From JBOGEB01 sp050743125 (GTDB taxonomy: Bacteria; Actinomycetota; Nitriliruptoria; Euzebyales; Egibacteraceae), in the NCBI GenBank assembly GCA_050743125.1, contig JBOGEB010000035.1:1-28204 (forward strand): a stretch of 28,204 nt of DNA. Reading direction: 5' to 3'. This document shows positions 16,692 through 24,267 of this stretch, piece by piece; positions within the stretch are counted from its first letter, which is position 1; each line of letters starts with the position of its first letter. Made by a program: the position numbers and the translations under genes. Under the pieces are notes generated by a model that saw only the letters and a list, made by a program, of their open reading frames with translations, did no database searches and had not been told where the DNA came from.

Positions 16692-18203
16692 TTACCCCGC
16701 GAGCCGCGCCGCCTGGGCAGCCTCGGCTTGGCGGGCGCAGGCGACGAGGAAGAGGTCCAGCGGGAGCGTGCCGACTCCCAAAGCTGAGCTGCTTGGTTGC
16801 AGCAGCGGCGCCCGAGGAGCGACCAGATAGCAGCGGCCTCGGAAGCGGGGGTGGCGCTCGGCGAGCGCGATGAGCCCGCCACGGTGATGATCGGCCGAGG
16901 AGCCGATCTCGAAGGCAAGCGGGACTTGGGGATGGTCGAGCACGAGGTCGACCTCGTGGTTGCCGTCACGCCAGTGAAACAGCCGCACGCCGCTGTGGAC
17001 CGCCAGCGAGTGCAGGGTCGCAGCGATGAGGTTCTCGAGCAGCATGCCCAGCTCGACGGGGTTGTCGAGCGGCGCAAGGCCCCGTTGCAAGGCGGCGTTG
17101 CGGATCGCGCCATCGACAAAGTAGAGCTTGCGCCCGCGCTTCTGAACGGTTGCCTCACGCCCCGAGTAGTTCGGCAAGGTGAAGACGAGAAAAGTGGTTT
17201 CCAGATAGGAAAGGTACTTGTCGAACGTCGGTTGGGACAGCCCGTCGAGTTCTCGGCACAGCCGGGTCGGGGACAGCAGCCCGGTCACCTGGCCGGCGAG
17301 CACGTACAGGAGGCGCTCGAGCATCATCGGGTTGTCGACGCCGAATGATTGAGGAATGTCCTTGTAGATGGCTCGCTCTACCGCGTCGCTGCGCAGCACT
17401 TGCTGGGACTCCAGCAGCCGCGCGCGTTCGTCGCCGCCGTGGTCCGCGCGTTCGCCGGACAGCAACTCGGGGAACCCGCCGACGAGCAGGAACCGCCTTC
17501 GCCTGGCCTCGATGAGCAGTTCGTCCGGCAGTCGTTGTGGAAGGCCGTCAATCGTGTCAGCTAGCGTCGGCCCTACCTCGATGGTGGCGGTCTGGCCGAC
17601 GAGGTCGAGGAACTCCGTGAACAGGTAGGGCGCGAGGAACTGCTCGCTCCAGCGCCCGACGCCGCTCTCCAGGCGACGGTCACGCAGGGCGGCGGTGGCA
17701 CTCGAGGTGGCGACGACCCGAAGGGGCCAGCGGTCGTCGTAGAAGGTCTTGAGCCACAGATCCCATTCTCGGGCGTAGACGAGTTCGTCCAGGAACACCA
17801 CGGTGGGCTGCTCGTGAGTGCCGTTGCTGATCGTCAGGATCGCGCGCACCAGATCGCCGAGCCGCTCCCGCAACAGCAGGGGGTGGTCCAGCCGAAGCCA
17901 CCACAGCCGGTCGGGGCCGACGCCGGCTTCCAGGAGGTGGCGAACGGTCTGGTACATCACCGTCGTCTTCCCGACACGGCGAGGACCGAGGATCAGCTGG
18001 AACCGGCGAGGGTCGTCCTTGAGGGTACGCTCCCACAGGCGCTGAGCGAGGGGCCGCTCGACAGGTCGGGCGAGGATCTCGGGCACCTCGGCGGTGCGGC
18101 GCCAAGGGTTCTGCTCGTCGAAGACCCGCTGCAGGTCTTCGGGTTGCGGACGCCAGGTAGCCAACGGAGGGAGCCTCCGGTTATGTAAAGCGGCGAATAG
18201 CAT
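16692..18203 (-). CDS. AAA ATPase with DUF4143 C-terminal domain (503 aa)
   Basis: Walker A GPRRVGKT (residues 73-80), Walker B VVFLDEL (135-141) and a sensor-like VVATSSATAAL define the ATPase. The C-terminal half is DUF4143: a winged-helix-like LSQPTFDKYLSYLETTFLVF, then RKLYFVDGAIRNA and a nuclease-like EVDLVLDHP with LAFEIG, similar to a PD-(D/E)XK fold. Many such proteins exist in bacteria; the cellular role is unknown. Start is uncertain: ATG 18203 or GTG 18209 if the mRNA is leaderless, as the promoter position suggests, or TTG 18164, which has CGGAGG nine bases upstream. The conserved-looking FAALHNRRLPPL favours the upstream starts. A PIN-type module begins on the other strand about 390 bp away. 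Confidence 0.85.
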   Translation of the reverse strand: MLFAALHNRRLPPLATWRPQPEDLQRVFDEQNPWRRTAEVPEILARPVERPLAQRLWERTLKDDPRRFQLILGPRRVGKTTVMYQTVRHLLEAGVGPDRLWWLRLDHPLLLRERLGDLVRAILTISNGTHEQPTVVFLDELVYAREWDLWLKTFYDDRWPLRVVATSSATAALRDRRLESGVGRWSEQFLAPYLFTEFLDLVGQTATIEVGPTLADTIDGLPQRLPDELLIEARRRRFLLVGGFPELLSGERADHGGDERARLLESQQVLRSDAVERAIYKDIPQSFGVDNPMMLERLLYVLAGQVTGLLSPTRLCRELDGLSQPTFDKYLSYLETTFLVFTLPNYSGREATVQKRGRKLYFVDGAIRNAALQRGLAPLDNPVELGMLLENLIAATLHSLAVHSGVRLFHWRDGNHEVDLVLDHPQVPLAFEIGSSADHHRGGLIALAERHPRFRGRCYLVAPRAPLLQPSSSALGVGTLPLDLFLVACARQAEAAQAARLAG

Positions 18204-18242
18204 TTCCACCGGGAATGCTATTCCCAACAACTACAAAGTCAA
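18195..18242 (-). promoter_or_regulatory. Promoter overlapped by a perfect inverted repeat, DUF4143 ATPase gene
   Basis: On the minus strand TTGACT (18242-18237) and TAGCAT (18220-18215) are 16 bp apart. GAATAGCATT (18195-18204) and AATGCTATTC (18214-18223) form perfect 10-bp arms around a 9-nt centre that covers the -10 box and the predicted transcription start near 18209. A repressor bound here would block RNA polymerase. The repressor is not known. Confidence 0.55.
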
Positions 18243-18579
18243 GCCGCTCGAGCGTTGCCTACTTCTGGGCCGCGAACGTGCGCCTTCCGCTGGCCTGCCC
18301 CGGCGAATCCTCTTCCGTCAGCGGGAGTGGGGTCAGCCGGATCGCGGGCATGGGGGGCCGTGGAGGAAGGTGCGGCGCTCCTCGCAGGTCAGCGGACGTG
18401 TGGACCGCTGCTCGGCCATCTGCGCCCGACGGCGGGTGTCAACCAGTGATAAGCCCCGAATGCACCGGTGACGAGTTGAAATGTGCGTCGGAGGGGGCAC
18501 CCCGATCGAACCGCCTCGCCCGGGTCGGCTTCCCCTTTTGTGCAGCTACTCAGCAGTGCTCGTCGCGGTAGGAAGGTAC
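18243..18579. other. Intergenic region between the ATPase and the RHH/PIN module
   Basis: About 340 bp between divergently transcribed genes. I see no credible coding frame, RNA gene or repeat. It should contain the -35 region of the RHH/PIN operon. Confidence 0.35.
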
Positions 18580-18591
18580 TATCATCTGGCC
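18580..18591 (+). promoter_or_regulatory. Candidate leaderless promoter (-10 TATCAT) of the RHH/PIN operon
   Basis: TATCAT at 18580-18585 ends six bases before ATG 18592. This is the spacing of actinobacterial leaderless transcripts, where the start codon is also the first transcribed base. The nearest Shine-Dalgarno-like GGAAGG (18571-18576) is too far away, which supports a leaderless start. Confidence 0.4.
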
Positions 18592-18864
18592 ATGGCCAAG
18601 GAGAAAGTGACCCTCACTCTCGACGCCGACAGCCTCAGAGAGCTGCGGGACATGGTTGGCAACCGCAGTTTGTCGGCCGCTGTGGACGCGGCGGTAGCGG
18701 CATACCTCGCCCGTCTCCGGCACCTCGCCGCGGTGGATGAGTGGCTGTTGGAGCTCGAGCGCGAACACGGTCCGGCACCAGCAGAGACGTTGGAATGGGC
18801 GGCTCGCCTGGTCGACGACTGGGAGACGACGAAGCCGGACGGCCAGCGCCTGCGCGCCGGCTGA
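18592..18864 (+). CDS. Ribbon-helix-helix antitoxin, VapB-like (90 aa)
   Basis: Antitoxin and probable autorepressor. The N-terminus MAKEKVTLTLDADSLRELRDMV followed by SLSAAVDAAVAAYLARLRHL is a ribbon-helix-helix dimerisation and DNA-binding fold. The C-terminal third, rich in Glu, Trp and Ala, is the part expected to wrap the toxin. Its TGA overlaps the toxin ATG by one base (TGATG at 18862-18866), the usual coupling in vapBC operons. The family is clear; which VapB subgroup is not. Confidence 0.8.
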   Translation: MAKEKVTLTLDADSLRELRDMVGNRSLSAAVDAAVAAYLARLRHLAAVDEWLLELEREHGPAPAETLEWAARLVDDWETTKPDGQRLRAG

Positions 18865-19271
18865 TGCTGCTGCTCGACAGCGAGGCGTTGTTTGCGATCG
18901 CGCACGGACCGGCCGTGCGTCGTGACCGAGTGCGAGCGCTGATTGCGGAGATGCGTCGCCGCAACCTGCCAGTGGGAACGGTGGCAGCCATTCTGGCCGA
19001 GGTGGTCCGCGGTCGGCCTGCGGACGCTGGAGTGTTCGCCGGTCTACGCCGGGAGCGTGTCGAGGTCCACCCAGTGGACACCCGGGTCGGCGTACGCGCC
19101 GGGCAGCTGCTCGGGGCAGCCCAAGCTGGTTCTGCGCTGGCGGTCGACGCCTTCGTAGTCGCCGTGGCCGACCTGGCAGGTGGAGCCATGGTGGCCACCG
19201 TGGATCTCGACGATCTCCGACGACTCGCCGCGCACGCCACAAGGGTCGCCGTCGTGTCAATCGTCGGCTGA
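18864..19271 (+). CDS. PIN-domain ribonuclease toxin, VapC-like (135 aa)
   Basis: Small endoribonuclease of the PIN fold. Expected acidic metal ligands are present: D5 (MLLLDSEALF), E46 (AAILAEVVRG), D95 (ALAVDAFVVA) and D114 (VATVDLDDL), and length is normal for VapC. VapC toxins cut tRNA or rRNA in a Mg-dependent way when the antitoxin is lost; the target here is unknown. The start ATG 18864 overlaps the antitoxin stop. No lesion is seen, so the module looks active, unlike the broken locus at 598-1435. Confidence 0.8.
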   Translation: MLLLDSEALFAIAHGPAVRRDRVRALIAEMRRRNLPVGTVAAILAEVVRGRPADAGVFAGLRRERVEVHPVDTRVGVRAGQLLGAAQAGSALAVDAFVVAVADLAGGAMVATVDLDDLRRLAAHATRVAVVSIVG

Positions 19272-19367
19272 GCCGCCGCTGCCACACGAGGTTCGAAGCT
19301 CCGAGGTCAGACTCAGGACGCTCGCCATCCCCGCAGTGAGACGAAATAGCCTCGGCTACCGCCACGC

Positions 19368-19416
19368 CCCCCAACTCGGAGTTGGGGGCAGATGCGTCCC
19401 CAACTCGGAGCTGGGG
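19368..19416. repeat. Two tandem palindromes of CCCCAACTCGGAG type
   Basis: First unit 19368-19388: CCCCCAACTC, one central G, GAGTTGGGGG, perfect. Second unit 19398-19416: CCCCAACTC, G, GAGCTGGGG, one mismatch. The units start 30 bp apart. They lie between the end of the PIN gene and the end of the convergent metallophosphoesterase, so they could act as a bidirectional terminator or protein-binding site. No T tract follows. Confidence 0.65.
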
Positions 19417-19445
19417 ATACCGCCTCCAGCTCCAAGCCCACGCGA

Positions 19446-19572
19446 GGCTGGCCAGGTGGCGGGGAGCGGGGCGCCGATAAGACCGTTCGCTACGCCCGAG
19501 CATCAAGGAATCCGCGGATCCTTCACACCAGGGATCTCGCCGACGCAAGCTAGACGCGGCCGTCGATGACGA
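19446..19572. repeat. First copy of a 127-bp exact duplication flanking the gap
   Basis: Identical to 19673-19799. Contains a truncated copy of the 3-prime end of the metallophosphoesterase gene. Most likely the overlapping end of a contig left in place at the scaffold join. Confidence 0.9.
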
Positions 19573-19672
19573 NNNNNNNNNNNNNNNNNNNNNNNNNNNN
19601 NNNNNNNNNNNNNNNNNNNNNNNNNNNNNNNNNNNNNNNNNNNNNNNNNNNNNNNNNNNNNNNNNNNNNNNN
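19573..19672. other. Assembly gap of 100 N
   Basis: Exactly 100 undetermined bases, the conventional filler for a gap of unknown size. It is flanked by the 127-bp duplicates, so the true distance may be zero and the real sequence may contain one copy only. Confidence 0.97.
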
Positions 19673-19799
19673 GGCTGGCCAGGTGGCGGGGAGCGGGGCG
19701 CCGATAAGACCGTTCGCTACGCCCGAGCATCAAGGAATCCGCGGATCCTTCACACCAGGGATCTCGCCGACGCAAGCTAGACGCGGCCGTCGATGACGA
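19673..19799. repeat. Second copy of the 127-bp duplication flanking the gap
   Basis: Identical to 19446-19572. It holds the last 23 bases of the metallophosphoesterase gene including its stop, so the gene itself is intact on this side of the gap. Confidence 0.9.
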
Positions 19800-21618
19800 T
19801 CGGCTCCTTCTCGATCAGGAACGGCTCCGGCGGGTCACCGTCGGGAGCCAACCAAGGGGGCTCGTCCTTCCCGTCGGGGTTGCGCTCCGCGTTGGGGTCG
19901 GGCTTCCAATCCCGGCGGTGGAGCACTTGCTTCAGCCCGATGGGATACACGCGCAGGACGCCCTGGTCGTCGATGTGGAGCCGGAGGAAGTTCTTGTACC
20001 CCGTGAGCCGCACGCATGAGAACGCCTCGGTCCTGTGCGCGTGCAGCCCGGGGGTCAGGATACAGAGGATCAGGTAGAGGCCCACGACGATCCCGCCAAC
20101 CAGCCCGCCGAGAAGTGCAACAAAGACGAAGAGCCAGACGAGCAACCAGCCGCCGTCGGCGAACGACGACGCCAGACGGAACGACACCAAGGCCACGACC
20201 ACCACCGCCCCGAGCTGGAGCACCGCGTGGGTAAGGCCCATCGCGCTCTTGAGGAGGACCCGGCCCCAGCCTTGCCAGCGCTTCCGCGGCTGAGCGAACG
20301 CCACCAGCGCGCCCACGAAGATCAGGAGCAAGAGGATGGAGAGGGGGCTGCCGAACAGGCCGAAGGCCAGGTTGCGAAAGGTGAAGGCGGTCGCCACCTC
20401 GGCCCCCGGCTCGGCGTTGAGCGTGCGGATACCGACCCGGCTAGCCCACAGGAACAAGGTGTAGAACACGGCCGGCACCAGCATGAACGAGGGGTTGGCA
20501 AAGGGCAGGCCGACCGCCCTCAGCGCCAGGAGCCGCGAGTCGCGAGCCCTCGGAAAGCAGCAGTCGCCCCCACGGGTGTAGTGCTGGCTCTTCTCCCCGT
20601 CCTTGGGGTCGAACCTGGCCAACAACTCCTGGGGGGGCAGATGCAGCTCCTCGGGCAGGTCGTGGGTCGGGTGGAGGAAGGCGCCCCCTCCCCCGGCGGT
20701 GATCCTGTGCGTACCGTCCTCCCCCGCATAGTGGGCGTAGTGGTGCGAGTCCCCGGACAGCGCGAGCATGACCCGAGCGTTCTTCGGCTGGATGAATTCC
20801 CGCTCGAAGTAGGCCAGGTTGCGGTACGCGAGGGGCACCTCAGCGCTGTTGACCCAGCTTGGCTTGGCGCTGCACAGAATGATCCGGTCCCCTGGTTCCA
20901 GCCTCTCTGCTTGCGCCCTGAAGTAGCGGGCTTGGACCTCGTCGATGTACGCGTCGAGCTGGACGTCGATGCCCCACAGCCACCACCGGTGCGGCAGCGC
21001 AATGGCAAAGTAGCTGCGCTTCTGGGGCGTGTTCCATCCGCCGACCCAGCTCCCCTGGCAGAAGAGGCGCATGAAGCTGGTGAGGCCGTCGTACCAGTCG
21101 TGGTTCCCGGGCAGGGCGAACAGCTCCGGGTTGTCAGGCTCGCGGGTCCAGGGGAGCGCAGCCTGGTAGGGGCCGACGAAGCGGTCCTCGTACTCGGTGG
21201 CATCGGCCACGGGGTAGACCTCGTCACCGCCCAGAACGAGCACCGAGGCCCGGGGGAGTGTTTCGTCACGGTCTTGCAGCCCCAGTTCCCGCTGGGCCAC
21301 CAGCCAGGCAATCGTGTAGGTGGAGCCGAAGCCGTCTCCGGTGTCGGAGACGTAGTCGATCCACAGCTCCGAGTCATCGCGGTGACCGTCCAGCGGCTTG
21401 AACTCGATGCCAGCCTGCAGCTCGCGCTTGTCGAGGTACACACCGAACGCGTCGGTGAGCACCACCCGCAGCCCGGACCGAGCGAGCACCTTCGGGCTGA
21501 ACCACTGCACCGGCGCGCGACGGGTGAACGGCAGCTCGGCCTCCGTGGCTGGACGAGGAGGGGGATCCGTCCTCGCTGCCCGATCCCTGTGCTGCCGAAG
21601 ATTCCCCCCCGTACTCAT
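19777..21618 (-). CDS. Membrane-bound calcineurin-like metallophosphoesterase (613 aa)
   Basis: Phosphoesterase with the binuclear-metal motifs in order: DTGDG (92-96), GGDEVYP (130-136), GNHDW (171-175) and SGDSHHYAH (288-296). After the catalytic part come hydrophobic segments at about 377-392, 426-442, 463-482 and a long one at 492-522, then a polar C-terminal domain with LRVYPIGLKQV. I know similar proteins of about 600 residues in actinobacteria, without a defined substrate. Start ATG 21618 is preferred to GTG 21630, because the GGAGGGAG site lies directly against the GTG and at a better distance from the ATG. It follows the 191-aa unknown gene by 92 bp on the same strand. Its last codons lie in the duplicated gap flank. 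Confidence 0.85.
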   Translation of the reverse strand: MSTGGNLRQHRDRAARTDPPPRPATEAELPFTRRAPVQWFSPKVLARSGLRVVLTDAFGVYLDKRELQAGIEFKPLDGHRDDSELWIDYVSDTGDGFGSTYTIAWLVAQRELGLQDRDETLPRASVLVLGGDEVYPVADATEYEDRFVGPYQAALPWTREPDNPELFALPGNHDWYDGLTSFMRLFCQGSWVGGWNTPQKRSYFAIALPHRWWLWGIDVQLDAYIDEVQARYFRAQAERLEPGDRIILCSAKPSWVNSAEVPLAYRNLAYFEREFIQPKNARVMLALSGDSHHYAHYAGEDGTHRITAGGGGAFLHPTHDLPEELHLPPQELLARFDPKDGEKSQHYTRGGDCCFPRARDSRLLALRAVGLPFANPSFMLVPAVFYTLFLWASRVGIRTLNAEPGAEVATAFTFRNLAFGLFGSPLSILLLLIFVGALVAFAQPRKRWQGWGRVLLKSAMGLTHAVLQLGAVVVVALVSFRLASSFADGGWLLVWLFVFVALLGGLVGGIVVGLYLILCILTPGLHAHRTEAFSCVRLTGYKNFLRLHIDDQGVLRVYPIGLKQVLHRRDWKPDPNAERNPDGKDEPPWLAPDGDPPEPFLIEKEPIVIDGRV

Positions 21619-21710
21619 CGTCTGTGTCACTCCCTCCGCGCAGGCACCCCGCCAGTGAGTTTACCGAGCAAAACGGCCAGACGTTGAGGGCCGCAGAAAA
21701 CGTACGCGCA

Positions 21711-22286
21711 TCACCATCGGTACTCGTCATACTCGGACGGGTCCTCGGGGCTGCCCGGCATGTTCGTACACCCCTGGACATGGGGGTGGCCGCGCACCAG
21801 GACGAACGGCCGGCTGCTCCCCTTCTCTTTGTCCACCTCGCTCCACACATGGACATCCATCACGGGGCTCTGGTCCGTTGTCCCCTTATGGCATATGGCG
21901 ACCTCGGCCGCGCTGTCCAAGCCCATAGGAAGCCGGGCGGCGGCTACCGTCAGGTGCTCGATCAGCTCCTTCACGGTCATCATCCGCTGCTTGCCGAGCG
22001 CGACGGTGGCACGGCCAGGGCCGGAGTCCCCGTCGCCCGCGTCCTCGTCGTCGGGGTACAGCGACCCAAGCTTGGACAGCGCCCACCGCATCGCCTCATG
22101 GTGGTCGCGCTCGCCGTGCTCGGTGCCGGCCAGGAACGCGAGCATGATCCCCGCGCTGGCCAACGCGGTGAGCGTCTCGTCGGTGGTCGGCATCCGCGCG
22201 GCCAGCCCCGAGCCGGCGTCCGCCGAGGTGACCATCCTGGTCAAGATCTCCACTCCGAGTCGTATCTGTTTGCCGGATGCCTGCAC
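21711..22286 (-). CDS. Hypothetical protein (191 aa)
   Basis: No known family recognised. The start GTG 22286 has AGGAGG six bases upstream, clearly better than a TTG at 22319. The first half is helical (KQIRLGVEILTRMV; ETLTALASAGIMLAFLAGTEHGERDHHEAMRWAL), the middle acidic (PDDEDAGDGDSG). The second half holds TVKELIEHLTVAAARLPMG and a run with DVHVWSEVDKEKG resembling a short beta domain. The tail is rich in Pro, Asp and Tyr. No membrane segment. It lies upstream of the metallophosphoesterase on the same strand, so they may be co-transcribed; a functional link is only inferred. Confidence 0.75.
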   Translation of the reverse strand: MQASGKQIRLGVEILTRMVTSADAGSGLAARMPTTDETLTALASAGIMLAFLAGTEHGERDHHEAMRWALSKLGSLYPDDEDAGDGDSGPGRATVALGKQRMMTVKELIEHLTVAAARLPMGLDSAAEVAICHKGTTDQSPVMDVHVWSEVDKEKGSSRPFVLVRGHPHVQGCTNMPGSPEDPSEYDEYRW

Positions 22287-22463
22287 GCGTTGCCTCCTGG
22301 CCAGGGGCGTTCTCTTCAAGCCCCACCCTCACGCCCGAGGGCTGCCTATGTGACCCTGAAGCGCCGACTGGCGCAAATGACGACGTTGTGAGCAGCCCTC
22401 ACGGCTTGGCACAAGGCTACTCGGGGGAGCAGCCCAGGCGCGTGACGTGGCGGGAAGCCGCTT

Positions 22464-22505
22464 GTGGCCAGGGTTCGTCACGTATGCGTGACGAACCCTG
22501 GCCAC
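22464..22505. repeat. 42-nt perfect hairpin (19-bp stem, 4-nt loop)
   Basis: GTGGCCAGGGTTCGTCACG (22464-22482), loop TATG, and its exact reverse complement (22487-22505). It stands in the space between two divergent genes, where a terminator is not needed. It could be a REP/MITE-type repeat, a strong dimer-binding site, or an RNA structure in the leader of the Ppx gene 74 bp downstream. No second copy is seen in this window. Confidence 0.9.
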
Positions 22506-22579
22506 GGACGTCGGCGATTTCATCACGCGTTCATCTCGCGCTCGCGAGCCGGCCAGCCTGCAGCGGTACAGAGAAGGGC

Positions 22580-23524
22580 GTGCGCCTTGCCGTGTTGGAT
22601 CTGGGAAGCACCTCGCTGCATCTCCTGGTCGCCCAGGCCACGACCTGCACGCTTCAACCGTTGGCGTGCAAGCGCACCGTCTTGCATCTCGGCGCGGCCG
22701 TGGAACGTCACGGGGGGTTCACGCTCCCGACCATCGACAGCGTCGTGACCGCCGTGGTCAGACTGCAACGCTGGGCGCTGCGGGTTGGGGCTGAGCACGT
22801 GATCGGGCTCGCGACCAGCGCGTTCCGCGAGGCGGCCAACGGGTACGACGTCGCCAGGCGGGTCGCCGACGCGTCCGGCATCCAGATCCGCGTGCTCAGC
22901 GGCGTCGAGGAAGCCAGGCTGGCATACCGTGGCGCGAGCGCCCGGCTGGGGTTGGACGGTCGAACACCTCGGCTGGTTCTGGATCTTGGTGGCGGCAGCC
23001 TCGATCTCGCAGCCGGGACTCACGACGAGCCCGCGTGGGCGGCCACCCTGCCGCTCGGCGTGAGCCGGCTCGGCGTCCGGTTCCTCCGAGAAGACCGGCT
23101 CAGCGTGAGCGCCGAGCGCGGCCTTCGCGCGCAGGTCGCCAGTGCCTGCGCCGGGATCGATCGCTTCGTCTCCTCCGACGAGCAGGGGACGGCGGTCGTT
23201 GTGGGCGGGCCGTTCCGCGCGCTCATGCGAGCCGCGCTGACCCGACGGACCGGCCGGGAGCCGGTCTCGGTCGAGGGCGCCGAGCTTCGCCGCTGTGAGC
23301 TCGACGTGCTGGCGACCGCACTGGTGGGGACCTCCCTCGCCGACCGGGTAGCGATGCCTGGCGTGAAGCCACGGCGCGCGCTGCACCTGCCGGTCGCGGC
23401 CGTCGTCGCCGCGGAGTCGCTTCGACGACTGGGGCTCCAGCGGGCTTGTGTGACCGACTGGGGCGTCCGCCACGGCGCGCTTCTGGACGCCATCGCCGCC
23501 CTCCCAAGCCACAAAGTTGCCTAG
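22580..23524 (+). CDS. Ppx/GppA-type phosphatase (314 aa)
   Basis: Exopolyphosphatase or pppGpp phosphohydrolase of the actin/Hsp70 fold. The N-terminal phosphate loop reads VRLAVLDLGSTSLHLLVA, the catalytic Glu region SGVEEARLAYRG is near residue 111, and the second phosphate loop DLGGGSLDL is near 135-143. The length of just over 300 residues matches the short two-lobe Ppx proteins of actinobacteria, without the C-terminal HD-like part found in E. coli Ppx. The start GTG 22580 gives the standard family N-terminus and follows GAGAAGGG, though closely. ATG 22484 in the same frame is inside the hairpin at 22464-22505 and is rejected. Substrate preference cannot be read from the sequence. Divergent from the 191-aa gene. 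Confidence 0.85.
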   Translation: MRLAVLDLGSTSLHLLVAQATTCTLQPLACKRTVLHLGAAVERHGGFTLPTIDSVVTAVVRLQRWALRVGAEHVIGLATSAFREAANGYDVARRVADASGIQIRVLSGVEEARLAYRGASARLGLDGRTPRLVLDLGGGSLDLAAGTHDEPAWAATLPLGVSRLGVRFLREDRLSVSAERGLRAQVASACAGIDRFVSSDEQGTAVVVGGPFRALMRAALTRRTGREPVSVEGAELRRCELDVLATALVGTSLADRVAMPGVKPRRALHLPVAAVVAAESLRRLGLQRACVTDWGVRHGALLDAIAALPSHKVA

Positions 23525-23835
23525 TGGTCCGCGGAAAAACCCGTGGCATCCGGGCGTAAAGCATCCCACCTCGCGGCGTTGCGGGTCGTTTGAGGACAAC
23601 CAGTACACGGCGCGACCCGCGCGGAGCGCTTCGCCTTGCGCGACGGGGAGCGCTCCGCCGAAGCGCCGGCCATGGTCTTGCTGTGCTGCGGACCGTCAGG
23701 CTGCTGCTCCCACATGAGCGCGACCCAAACCACGACCTACAACAACTCCAAAGGACCGCGATGGTTCTGTGCTCCAATCATCACTCGGTGGAGCTGTCGA
23801 TTTGTTGTCCACCGCGAGACGACGCTGTTCTGAGG
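23525..23835. other. Intergenic region without recognised gene
   Basis: About 310 bp between the Ppx gene and the convergent small Cys-rich gene. Short frames exist on both strands but none has a ribosome site with a plausible protein. The stretch TTGCGGGTCGTTTGAGG looks like part of a larger dispersed sequence, but I cannot identify it. Confidence 0.3.
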
Positions 23836-24081
23836 CTACGTCCACGACCACACCGCACACACGTCGATGCCCCTGATCCCGACGAACTCCACGTGGTACT
23901 GGCCAGCGCAGCCGACGCACAAGACCGTCGCCCCCATGCTGAAGTGGGAGCCACCCACATGGACCTCCTGCTGGCAGCAGGGCGTGCTCATCACCAGGTC
24001 GTCACCCGCACATTTGACAACCGTGCGCTTGTTTTTCGGCGCCACGCTGATCCCCATGGCGTAGCTGGTGTCGTTCCTCAT
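23836..24081 (-). CDS. Small Cys-rich, possibly zinc-binding protein (81 aa)
   Basis: Six cysteines: C24, C35, C36, a CxxC at C55/C58 (VLCVGCAGQYHV) and C75. CC plus CxxC could hold one zinc ion as a ribbon, with HVGGSHFSMGATV between. Start ATG 24081 follows GGGGGAAAG. No signal peptide or membrane segment. I recognise no named family, but the regular Cys spacing and good ribosome site argue that it is real. It diverges from the XRE-HAD operon. Confidence 0.6.
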   Translation of the reverse strand: MRNDTSYAMGISVAPKNKRTVVKCAGDDLVMSTPCCQQEVHVGGSHFSMGATVLCVGCAGQYHVEFVGIRGIDVCAVWSWT

Positions 24082-24182
24082 CTTTCCCCCTTCTTTGCTC
24101 GCACTCGTCGACTGCGTTCGCTAGACTGCCACGGGCATGTGATGTTCGACAAGTAGGAAACTATGTTCTTGTAATGTTTGAT

Positions 24183-24240
24183 GCGTTGATCGAACGCTGA
24201 CCTTGTGATAAACTCTCAAAACGTTCCTACAAACGTTGCC
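24183..24240 (+). promoter_or_regulatory. Candidate operator/promoter of the XRE-HAD operon
   Basis: An AT-richer patch upstream of the XRE gene contains the inverted repeat GCGTT-gatcg-AACGC (24183-24197), TGATAA at 24206-24211 as a possible -10, and a direct repeat AACGTT (24220-24225 and 24233-24238). These fit autoregulation by the encoded HTH protein, but no -35 box at good spacing is visible. Confidence 0.35.
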
Positions 24241-24267
24241 AAGCGCTGATCGTCACCATGGAGCCCA

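Noticed and set aside
19446..19799. A genuine 127-bp direct repeat or attachment-site pair around an unsequenced insertion
   Set aside because: The copy length, exact identity and 100-N filler fit contig overlap better. No integrase or other mobile gene is adjacent.
20035..21687. Plus-strand frame of 550 codons opposite the metallophosphoesterase
   Set aside because: Antisense shadow; all metal-binding motifs are on the minus strand.
22484..22579. ATG 22484 as start of the Ppx gene
   Set aside because: It is inside the 42-nt hairpin and adds residues absent from the family; GTG 22580 gives the standard N-terminus.
23525..23835. Short frames on both strands after the Ppx gene as a small gene or transposon remnant
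   Set aside because: No ribosome site, no recognised domain and no inverted ends were found.
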